The notes beneath the pieces were generated by a model. That model was not told the DNA's origin and did not search any database. It worked only from the letters and a program-made list of their open reading frames with translations. Below, piece after piece: positions 26,756 through 32,754 of a stretch of 32,754 bases of DNA. Both the position numbers and the translations under genes were made by a program. This stretch comes from Enterobacter sp. (GTDB lineage: Bacteria > Pseudomonadota > Gammaproteobacteria > Enterobacterales > Enterobacteriaceae), in NCBI GenBank assembly GCA_022649305.1, contig JALCNW010000051.1, forward strand, positions 1 to 32,754, written 5' to 3'. Positions within the stretch are counted from its first letter, which is position 1. The number at the start of each line of letters is the position of its first letter.

Positions 26756-27550
26756 ATGAAAATGAAATTACTGGGTGGCATTGCGTTGTTCATGGTTTCG
26801 GCCTTTGCCCTCGCACAGCAGAATTTTAGTGCCCCCGACCAGGCAACTGATGCGTTAGCCAAAGCGATCGCCGAGCAAAATGAAAGCGCAATGAACGAAC
26901 TACTGGGTGAGGACTGGCGTAATTTCCTGCCGCCTGAAGGGGTCGATCCCGATGCGGTTGACCGCTTCGTGCGCGACTGGAAAGTCAGTCATAGCACCGT
27001 TATCAACGGCGATATCGCCCACCTGATAGTCGGCGATAGCCACTGGCAGTTGCCGATCCCGGTCGTGAAGAACGCCTCCGGCTGGCAATTTGATATGCAA
27101 AAAGCCGCCGATGAAATCCTGACCCGCGAAATTGGCCGTAATGAACTGGCGGCCATCGAAGCGCTACATGCTTATGTCGATGCGCAGCAGAGCTATTTTG
27201 CGATGAACCAGAAATACGCCCAGAAGGTGATCAGCACAGAAGGGAAAAAAGATGGCCTGTATTGGCCCACAACGCCTGGTGACGCCCCGAGTCCGCTTGG
27301 CCCAGCCTTCAGTCCACAGGTGCCAGGCACAGGCTATCACGGCTATCGTTTCCGTATTTTGCCTGATAAGGATACAGGGTTTGCGATGATCGCCTGGCCG
27401 GTGAGTTATGGTCAGACGGGGGTGATGAGCTTTGTCGTTAATGAGGACGACGAAGTGTATCAGGCAAATCTTGGCAGTGATTCTCAGAAAAAAGCGCAGG
27501 CATTAACAGCCTATGCGCCTGATAAAAACTGGCAGCAAGTCGCGCCGTAA
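26756..27550 (+). CDS. DUF2950 family exported protein
   Basis: A 264-residue protein with a clear signal peptide (MKMKLLGGIALFMVSAFALA, cleavage before QQNFSAPD). The mature protein matches what I recall of DUF2950: a helical N-terminal part with DQATDALAKAIAEQNESAMNELLGEDW, then GWQFDMQKAADEILTREIGRNELAAIEALHAYVDAQ, GLYWPTTPGDAPSPLGPAF, HGYRFRILPDKDTGFAMIAWPVSYGQTGVMSFVVNEDDEVYQANLG. No catalytic residues are known. It should be periplasmic or outer-membrane associated. Its ribosome site AGGAAG overlaps the yacH stop, so the pair is one operon. DUF3300 and DUF2950 genes are adjacent in many proteobacteria, suggesting joint function, but none is established. E. coli K-12 lacks this gene at yacH. 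Confidence 0.88.
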   Translation: MKMKLLGGIALFMVSAFALAQQNFSAPDQATDALAKAIAEQNESAMNELLGEDWRNFLPPEGVDPDAVDRFVRDWKVSHSTVINGDIAHLIVGDSHWQLPIPVVKNASGWQFDMQKAADEILTREIGRNELAAIEALHAYVDAQQSYFAMNQKYAQKVISTEGKKDGLYWPTTPGDAPSPLGPAFSPQVPGTGYHGYRFRILPDKDTGFAMIAWPVSYGQTGVMSFVVNEDDEVYQANLGSDSQKKAQALTAYAPDKNWQQVAP

Positions 27551-27573
27551 ACGCCCGTCGACGCGTCGAGGAT

Positions 27574-27609
27574 GTTGTAGGCCAGGTGGCGATCGCCACC
27601 CGGCTTTTG
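27574..27609 (+). terminator. REP-like palindrome serving as terminator behind the DUF2950 gene
   Basis: GGTGGCGATCGCCACC (27585-27600) is a perfect 16-bp palindrome flanked by GTAGGCC on the left and CGGC on the right, the layout of an enterobacterial REP unit. GCC/GGC pairs extend the stem across one mismatch, and TTTTGCTTT follows, suited to ending transcription toward the right. It lies between the DUF2950 gene and the convergent TraT-like gene. Confidence 0.65.
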
Positions 27610-27611
27610 CT

Positions 27612-28343
27612 TTACAGGATGTTAGCCACTGACTTCGCCAGCTGTGCTTCCAGAACCGGTTTTGCGTCTTCGAACTTCAGGTTCACTTTGTTAGCGTTGG
27701 AAACGACGCGCGTCTGATACTTCGCACGGTCACCTTGCTCTGAGCTGGTTTGCAGCTTCACGCCCGAGGTACCCTGGCGCAGGGCAGCGATATTATCGGT
27801 GGTGACCTTCGCTTTGCTGCGTTCAGAAATCTGCAGGTCGGTGACCATGGTGTAGTTCACATCTTCCACCATCGCATCCGCCGCCAGGCCGATCAGACCA
27901 GCCGCCAGCCCCACGCCCAGCGCGGCACCGGAAGAGCTGCTGTTATAGGCGGTGATACCTGCGCCCAGCGCGGCACCGACAGCAGCGCCTTCATAACCGG
28001 TTTTCAGGTAGCCCTGCGTTTCGCGCAGATCCATTTTATCGGCCTTCAACACGTTCGCCTGCACCCAGTAGTAAGCACTATCCGGAGAGCTGGTCACTTT
28101 ATAACCTTTTGCGGTCAGATCGTTTGCCAGCAGGGTCTGCAGGTTGCTCATATCTTTATCAGAGGTGTTTTTAACCTGAATGTAGACCGTTTTCTCGCTG
28201 GATGGCTCAAGCCAGATAGTCTCGCTCATCTGGGTTTTCACTTCCAGATTGCGCTTCTTCACTGCCGTGGTCATGGCTCCGCACCCTGTCAACGTTAGCG
28301 CTGCCGCCACTAAGCCAATCACCGCAACTTTTTTCAAAGACAT
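27612..28343 (-). CDS. traT: TraT-like outer-membrane lipoprotein (complement resistance / surface exclusion family)
   Basis: A 243-residue lipoprotein. The signal peptide [21 protein letters not shown] ends in the lipobox LTGC (lipidated C21). The mature sequence follows F-plasmid TraT closely ([113 protein letters not shown]). TraT forms outer-membrane oligomers that block entry of incoming conjugative DNA and reduce serum killing. No other tra gene, oriT, IS or integrase is present, and both sides are core chromosome. The ribosome site is AAAAAAGGA. The symbol reflects family, not proven function; it is absent at this site in E. coli K-12. Confidence 0.9.
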   Translation of the reverse strand: MSLKKVAVIGLVAAALTLTGCGAMTTAVKKRNLEVKTQMSETIWLEPSSEKTVYIQVKNTSDKDMSNLQTLLANDLTAKGYKVTSSPDSAYYWVQANVLKADKMDLRETQGYLKTGYEGAAVGAALGAGITAYNSSSSGAALGVGLAAGLIGLAADAMVEDVNYTMVTDLQISERSKAKVTTDNIAALRQGTSGVKLQTSSEQGDRAKYQTRVVSNANKVNLKFEDAKPVLEAQLAKSVANIL

Positions 28344-28468
28344 TTTTTTTCCTTTTTTGTGTAATAAATAGTCCAGAACTTAATAACCGCGCAGCCATTA
28401 GCCACACAATGGTGAAAAAGTTATCGGCAGAGTACGGGAATTTTTTAGTAAAAACATCAATGAAATAG

Positions 28469-28484
28469 CTACCAAATTGGGTAG
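28469..28484. repeat. Short inverted repeat upstream of the TraT-like gene
   Basis: CTACC (28469-28473) and GGTAG (28480-28484) flank AAATTG, about 125 bp before the TraT-like start and just past the lpd terminator. It could be an operator or chance. Confidence 0.25.
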
Positions 28485-28493
28485 TTTTCAGGC

Positions 28494-28522
28494 AAAAAAA
28501 AACGCCTCCTAAGAGGCGTTTA
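28494..28522 (-). terminator. Intrinsic terminator of the pyruvate dehydrogenase (lpd) unit
   Basis: On the minus strand AAACGCCTC (28521-28513) pairs with GAGGCGTTT (28508-28500) around a 4-nt loop, followed by a run of T (28499-28494). It begins 16 bp after the lpd stop. Confidence 0.92.
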
Positions 28523-28537
28523 TTCGCTGAAAGAAGA

Positions 28538-29962
28538 TTACTTCTTCTTGGCTTTCGCGTTTGGCAGGTCGGTGATGCTACCTTCAAACACTTCTGCCGC
28601 CAGGCCCACAGACTCATGCAGAGTCGGGTGAGCGTGGATGGTCAGCGCGATGTCTTCTGCGTCACAGCCCATTTCGATGGCCAGACCGATCTCACCCAGC
28701 AGCTCGCCGCCGTTGGTACCAACAATCGCACCACCGATAACACGGTGAGTTTCTTTGTCGAAGATAAGCTTGGTCACGCCGTCGGCGCAATCAGAAGCGA
28801 TAGCACGGCCAGAAGCAGCCCACGGGAAGGTGGCGGTTTCGTAGCTGATGCCTTTTTCTTTCGCTTCTTTCTCGGTCAGCCCCACCCAGGCAACTTCTGG
28901 CTCGGTGTAGGCAATAGAAGGAATCACTTTCGGGTCGAAATAGTGCTTCATGCCCGCGATAACTTCAGCGGCAACGTGGCCTTCGTGAACACCTTTGTGC
29001 GCCAGCATTGGCTGACCGACGATATCGCCGATAGCAAAGATGTGCGGCACGTTAGTGCGCAGCTGTTTGTCCACGCGGATAAAGCCACGGTCGTCAACTT
29101 CAACGCCCGCTGCGCCTGCATCCAGGTTTTTACCGTTTGGTACGCGACCGATAGCAACCAGCACAGCGTCGTAACGCTGCGCTTCGCCAGGGGCTTTTTT
29201 GCCTTCCATGGAAACGTAAATACCGTCTTCTTTTGCTTCAACGGCCGTTACTTTGGTTTCCAGCATCAGGTTGAATTTCTTGCTGATGCGTTTGGTGAAG
29301 ACTTTAACGATGTCTTTATCAGCAGCCGGGATCACCTGGTCGAACATTTCAACCACGTCAATCTCTGAACCCAGCGCATGGTAAACGGTCGCCATTTCCA
29401 GACCGATAATACCGCCACCCATCACCAGCAGACGCTTCGGTACGGATTTCAGCTCCAGCGCATCGGTGGAATCCCACACGCGTGGATCTTCATGTGGAAT
29501 GAACGGCAGTTCGATCGGACGGGAACCCGCCGCGATGATCGCGTTGTCGAAGTTGATCACGGTTTTACCGTTTTCGCCTTCAACTTCCAGAGTGTTTGCT
29601 CCGGTAAATTTACCCAGACCGTTAACCACCTTCACTTTACGGCCTTTAGCCATACCGGCCAGACCGCCAGTCAGTTGGGTGATCACTTTCTCTTTCCAGG
29701 TACGAATCTTGTCGATATCGGTTTTCGGCTCGCCGAAGACGATACCGTGGTCAGCCAGCGCTTTGGCTTCTTCGATAACTTTTGCTACGTGCAGCAGCGC
29801 TTTTGAAGGGATACAGCCGACGTTCAGACAAACACCACCGAGGGTGCTGTAACGTTCTACGATGACGGTTTCCAGACCTAAATCCGCGGCGCGGAATGCT
29901 GCAGAGTAACCTGCCGGGCCTGCCCCAAGTACTACGACCTGAGTTTTGATTTCTGTGCTCAT
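28538..29962 (-). CDS. lpd: Dihydrolipoamide dehydrogenase (E3)
   Basis: A 474-residue FAD flavoprotein, shared E3 subunit of the pyruvate and 2-oxoglutarate dehydrogenase complexes and the glycine cleavage system. Visible: FAD-binding VVVLGAGPAGYSAAF, redox disulfide C45/C50 in GGVCLNVGCIPSKAL, NAD-binding MGGGIIGLEMATVYHALG, second FAD motif FAIGDIVG, and the catalytic His-Glu dyad in IHAHPTLHESVGLAAE. I chose the ATG at 29962 rather than 29965: AGAGG is then 5 nt away, and the protein equals the E. coli length. It has a separate promoter in the 175-bp gap behind aceF, as in E. coli, so it can be made without aceEF. Confidence 0.98.
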   Translation of the reverse strand: MSTEIKTQVVVLGAGPAGYSAAFRAADLGLETVIVERYSTLGGVCLNVGCIPSKALLHVAKVIEEAKALADHGIVFGEPKTDIDKIRTWKEKVITQLTGGLAGMAKGRKVKVVNGLGKFTGANTLEVEGENGKTVINFDNAIIAAGSRPIELPFIPHEDPRVWDSTDALELKSVPKRLLVMGGGIIGLEMATVYHALGSEIDVVEMFDQVIPAADKDIVKVFTKRISKKFNLMLETKVTAVEAKEDGIYVSMEGKKAPGEAQRYDAVLVAIGRVPNGKNLDAGAAGVEVDDRGFIRVDKQLRTNVPHIFAIGDIVGQPMLAHKGVHEGHVAAEVIAGMKHYFDPKVIPSIAYTEPEVAWVGLTEKEAKEKGISYETATFPWAASGRAIASDCADGVTKLIFDKETHRVIGGAIVGTNGGELLGEIGLAIEMGCDAEDIALTIHAHPTLHESVGLAAEVFEGSITDLPNAKAKKK

Positions 29963-30015
29963 CATGACCTCTTAATTTATACCCGTCGTCCACCGGGTCG
30001 TTCTATCCGCCCGCA

Positions 30016-30046
30016 GTTTACAAAATTGTTAACAATTTTGAAACAA
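30016..30046 (-). promoter_or_regulatory. lpd promoter region with a 20-bp palindromic operator
   Basis: CAAAATTGTTAACAATTTTG (30021-30040) is a perfect 20-bp palindrome. On the minus strand TTTCAA and TAAACT are 17 bp apart and may be the -35 and -10, so the palindrome covers the whole spacer. TGTTA-N6 spacing also resembles ArcA sites, and ArcA represses lpd in E. coli. The assignment is by inference. Confidence 0.5.
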
Positions 30047-30106
30047 CAAACGGCTCACGAATTTTTGCTTTCGCCGATAACCTCACAATCTCCATGAGAT
30101 TACCAG

Positions 30107-30134
30107 AAAAAAGCCGGCCGTTTGGCCGGCTTTT
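30107..30134 (-). terminator. Intrinsic terminator between aceF and lpd
   Basis: AAAAGCCGGCC (30109-30119) pairs with GGCCGGCTTTT (30124-30134) around a 4-nt loop, 3 bp beyond the aceF stop. On the minus strand the stem ends in TTTTTT. Some transcripts must pass it if lpd is co-transcribed with aceEF, as known in E. coli. Confidence 0.88.
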
Positions 30135-30137
30135 CGA

Positions 30138-32018
30138 TTACATCACCAGGCGGCGAATATCGCTCAGCGTGTTGTTGATGATGGTAATGAAACGCGCACC
30201 ATCAGCCCCGTCGATAACGCGGTGGTCGAAGGAAAGAGAGATTGGCATCATCAGACGCGGCACAAACTCTTTACCATTCCACACCGGCTCCATCGCGGAT
30301 TTGGACACACCGAGGATAGCCACTTCCGGCGCGTTAACAATCGGCGCGAAGTGGGTGGTACCCAGGCCGCCGATGCTGGAGATAGTGAAGCAACCGCCCT
30401 GCATTTCGCCAGCAGTCAACTTACCATCACGCGCTTTCTTGGAGATCACGGTCAGTTCACGGGACAGCTCAGTGATGCTCTTCTTGTTCACGTCTTTAAA
30501 GACCGGAACAACCAGACCATTTGGCGTATCAACCGCAACACCGATGTTGATGTATTTTTTCAGCGTCAGACGCTGCGCATCTTCAGACAGGGAGCTGTTG
30601 AAACGAGGCATCTGCTCAAGCGCCGCAGCAACCGCTTTCATGATGAAGACCACTGGGGTGAATTTCACATCCAGGCGACGCTTCTCAGCTTCGGCGTTCT
30701 GCTGTTTACGGAACGCTTCCAGATCGGTGATATCGGTTTTGTCGAAATGCGTAACGTGCGGGATCATCACCCAGTTACGGCTCAGGTTCGCGCCAGAGAT
30801 TTTCTGGATACGGCCCAGTTCGACTTCTTCGATGTCGCCAAACTTGCTGAAGTCCACTTTCGGCCATGGCAGCATGCCCGGGATACCGCCACCGGTGGCA
30901 GCAGCAGGTGCCGCTTCAGCGCGTTTAACGGCGTCTTTCACGTAAGTCTGAACGTCTTCGCGCAGGATACGACCTTTACGGCCAGTCCCTTTCACTTTCG
31001 CCAGGTTCACGCCAAATTCGCGCGCCAGGCGACGAATCAGCGGAGTCGCGTGGACGTAAGCATCGTTTTCAGCAAACTCAGTTTTGCCTTCAGCTTTAGC
31101 AGCCGGTGCAGCAGCTTTCGCAGCTGGAGCCGGAGCGGCAGCAGCAGATGCTGGCGCAGCAGCCGGGGCCGCAGCAGGCGCAGCACCTTCTACTTCGAAG
31201 ACCATAATCAGAGAACCCGTAGACACTTTGTCGCCGGTGCTGATTTTGATTTCTTTAACGGTACCTGCGAACGGTGCCGGAACTTCCATTGAAGCTTTGT
31301 CACCTTCAACGGTGATCAGTGACTGCTCAGCGGCAACTTTGTCGCCCACTTTCACCATCACTTCGGTCACTTCAACTTCGTCGCCGCCGATGTCCGGTAC
31401 GTTGACTTCTTTAGCACCAGAAGCCGCCGGAGCAGGAGCCGCTTCTGCTTTTGCCGGAGCCGCAGCAGGTGCTGCACCCGCGACTTCGAAGACCATAATC
31501 AGGGAGCCGGTTGACACTTTGTCACCGGTATTGATTTTGATCTCTTTCACCACGCCCGCGAACGGAGCCGGAACTTCCATAGAGGCTTTGTCGCCTTCTA
31601 CGGTGATCAGGGACTGTTCAGCCGCAACGGTATCGCCAACTTTGACCATGATCTCGGTGACTTCAACTTCGTCGCCGCCGATGTCCGGTACGTTAACCTC
31701 TTTCGCAGCCGCAGCTGCTGGAGCCGCAGCCGGAGCTGCCGCTTCTTTCTTCTCTTCCTGCGCAGGTGCAGCAGCTGCTGCACCGTCGGCGGAATCGAAA
31801 ATCATGATCAGTTTGCCGGTCTCGGTTTTATCGCCAACGGAGATTTTGATCTCTTTAACGATGCCAGCCTGAGGAGACGGGACTTCCATAGAGGCTTTAT
31901 CGCCTTCTACGGTGATCAGCGACTGTTCAACTTCAACTTTGTCGCCTACTTTGACCAGGATCTCGGTGATTTCAACTTCATCAGCCCCGATGTCCGGTAC
32001 ATTGATTTCGATAGCCAT
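30138..32018 (-). CDS. aceF: Dihydrolipoyllysine acetyltransferase (E2 of pyruvate dehydrogenase)
   Basis: A 626-residue core subunit that passes acetyl groups from E1 to CoA on swinging lipoyl arms. Three near-identical lipoyl domains carry lysines K41, K144 and K241, each in GDKASMEVP. They are joined by long Ala/Pro-rich linkers (about 78-105, 180-200 and 278-312). The E1/E3-binding domain is at about 323-361 ([28 protein letters not shown]), and the acyltransferase domain ends with the catalytic [14 protein letters not shown] (H599, D603). E. coli AceF has 630 residues; the difference lies mostly in linkers. aceE ends 14 bp upstream, and that gap holds the ribosome site GAGGTAAAAG. Confidence 0.98.
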   Translation of the reverse strand: MAIEINVPDIGADEVEITEILVKVGDKVEVEQSLITVEGDKASMEVPSPQAGIVKEIKISVGDKTETGKLIMIFDSADGAAAAAPAQEEKKEAAAPAAAPAAAAAKEVNVPDIGGDEVEVTEIMVKVGDTVAAEQSLITVEGDKASMEVPAPFAGVVKEIKINTGDKVSTGSLIMVFEVAGAAPAAAPAKAEAAPAPAASGAKEVNVPDIGGDEVEVTEVMVKVGDKVAAEQSLITVEGDKASMEVPAPFAGTVKEIKISTGDKVSTGSLIMVFEVEGAAPAAAPAAAPASAAAAPAPAAKAAAPAAKAEGKTEFAENDAYVHATPLIRRLAREFGVNLAKVKGTGRKGRILREDVQTYVKDAVKRAEAAPAAATGGGIPGMLPWPKVDFSKFGDIEEVELGRIQKISGANLSRNWVMIPHVTHFDKTDITDLEAFRKQQNAEAEKRRLDVKFTPVVFIMKAVAAALEQMPRFNSSLSEDAQRLTLKKYINIGVAVDTPNGLVVPVFKDVNKKSITELSRELTVISKKARDGKLTAGEMQGGCFTISSIGGLGTTHFAPIVNAPEVAILGVSKSAMEPVWNGKEFVPRLMMPISLSFDHRVIDGADGARFITIINNTLSDIRRLVM

Positions 32019-32032
32019 TATTCTTTTACCTC

Positions 32033-32754
32033 TTACGCCAGACGCGGGTTAACTTTATCTGCATCGATGTTGAATTTGGTAATTGCTTCCGCAACCACTT
32101 TCTTATCGATTTCGCCACGTTTAGCCAGTTCGCCCAGCGCTGCTACTACCACGTAAGAAGCATCAACTTCGAAGTGGTGACGCAGGTTTTCACGGCTGTC
32201 GGAGCGACCGAAGCCATCGGTACCCAGTACGCGGTAATCATCAGCCGGTACATAAGTACGAACCTGCTCGGCGAACAGTTTCATATAGTCAGTAGATGCC
32301 ACTGCCGGCGCGTCGTTCATCACCTGAGCGATGTACGGAACGCGCGGAGTTTCCAGCGGGTGCAGCATGTTCCAGCGCTCACAGTCCTGACCGTCACGGG
32401 CCAGTTCGGTGAAGGAGGTGACGGAGTAAACGTCAGAGCCCACGCCGTAGTCTTTCGCCAGGATCTGCGCTGCTTCACGAACGTGACGCAGGATAGAACC
32501 GGAGCCCAGCAGCTGAACTTTACCTTTGCTACCTTCAACGGTTTCGAGTTTATAGATACCTTTACGGATACCTTCCTCGGCACCTGCTGGCATGGCCGGC
32601 ATGTGGTAGTTTTCGTTCAGCGTGGTGATGTAGTAGTAAACGTTCTCTTGTTTCTCACCGTACATACGCTCCAGACCATCGTGCATGATGACCGCAACTT
32701 CGTACGCGTAAGACGGATCGTAAGAGATACAGTTCGGGATAGTCAGAGACTGAA
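32033..32754 (-). CDS. aceE: Pyruvate dehydrogenase E1 component, C-terminal part only
   Basis: The last 240 codons of a protein that is 887 residues in E. coli; the gene enters from the right edge. E1 decarboxylates pyruvate with thiamine diphosphate and acetylates the AceF lipoyl groups. The visible part reads [20 protein letters not shown] at the edge and includes [58 protein letters not shown], the [31 protein letters not shown] region, and the end [14 protein letters not shown]. It is nearly identical to the E. coli C-terminal domain. The thiamine-binding motifs, the pdhR gene and the operon promoter lie beyond the window. Confidence 0.97.
   Translation of the reverse strand, partial: QSLTIPNCISYDPSYAYEVAVIMHDGLERMYGEKQENVYYYITTLNENYHMPAMPAGAEEGIRKGIYKLETVEGSKGKVQLLGSGSILRHVREAAQILAKDYGVGSDVYSVTSFTELARDGQDCERWNMLHPLETPRVPYIAQVMNDAPAVASTDYMKLFAEQVRTYVPADDYRVLGTDGFGRSDSRENLRHHFEVDASYVVVAALGELAKRGEIDKKVVAEAITKFNIDADKVNPRLA

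Noticed and set aside
27612..28343. Integrated plasmid fragment around the TraT-like gene
   Set aside because: No second transfer gene, IS end, att site or direct repeat was found, and both flanks are in normal core order.
30222..31292. Plus-strand open frame of about 355 codons opposite aceF
   Set aside because: Composition is that of antisense codons; no signal, motif or ribosome site.
31084..31872. Plus-strand Ala/Ser/Pro-rich open frame opposite aceF
   Set aside because: Its repeats mirror the three lipoyl domains and Ala linkers of aceF.
1..32754. CRISPR arrays, tRNA or rRNA genes, prophage or insertion sequence
   Set aside because: Looked for by eye; no regularly spaced repeats, cloverleaf sequences, transposase or integrase coding regions were seen.

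Overview
This window is a chromosomal segment of an Enterobacteriaceae bacterium (order Enterobacterales). Almost every protein can be matched by recall to its Escherichia coli K-12 counterpart, and the gene order is the E. coli aceE-to-mrcB block read backwards. Differences from E. coli point to a relative such as Enterobacter, Leclercia, Citrobacter, Kluyvera or Klebsiella: the yad fimbrial cluster is absent between folK and panB, rpnC is absent between panC and panD, and there is an extra DUF2950 gene and a chromosomal TraT-like gene between acnB and lpd. The genus cannot be fixed from this sequence alone. No tRNA, rRNA, insertion sequence, prophage, CRISPR array or integrase was seen.

Layout. 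1-552 (-): 5' part of mrcB (PBP1b). 710-3139 (-): hrpB helicase. 3213-9758 (+): thpR, sfsA, dksA, gluQ, pcnB, folK, panB and panC, followed by panD at 9818-10198; these cover RNA ends, stringent-response transcription, tRNA modification, polyadenylation, folate and pantothenate synthesis. 10202-13756 (-): yadE deacetylase, yadI PTS EIIA, and the ABC-2 exporter yadH/yadG. 13864-14526 (+): can carbonic anhydrase, facing hpt (-). 15304-17694 (+): gcd glucose dehydrogenase, facing cueO (-). 19475-21603 (+): yacC and the spermidine operon speE-speD, facing yacL (-). 22189-24786 (-): acnB. 25182-27550 (+): yacH (DUF3300) plus a DUF2950 gene. 27612-28343 (-): TraT-like lipoprotein. 28538-32754 (-): lpd, aceF and the 3' part of aceE, the pyruvate dehydrogenase genes in promoter-distal-first order.

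The core is housekeeping, but it shows rich control signals. pcnB appears to start at AUU. hrpB, panC and acnB start at GTG and speD at TTG. A perfect CRP core sits on the -35 region of gcd. cueO has a MerR-type promoter with a 19-bp spacer and a CueR-like dyad. lpd has a perfect 20-bp palindrome just upstream of a candidate -10. Several clear intrinsic terminators separate the units, and three copies of a dispersed CCCTCTCCC/GGGAGAGGG palindromic repeat lie in intergenic gaps.

The least understood part is the acnB-lpd interval (about 24.8-28.5 kb). It encodes three exported proteins of obscure or displaced function: a DUF3300 protein with a His/Asp cluster and Gln-rich tail, a DUF2950 protein 11 bp behind it, and a convergent TraT-like outer-membrane lipoprotein. 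This is the best candidate for an undescribed system in the window. Protein identities rest on remembered homologues, not on a database search.
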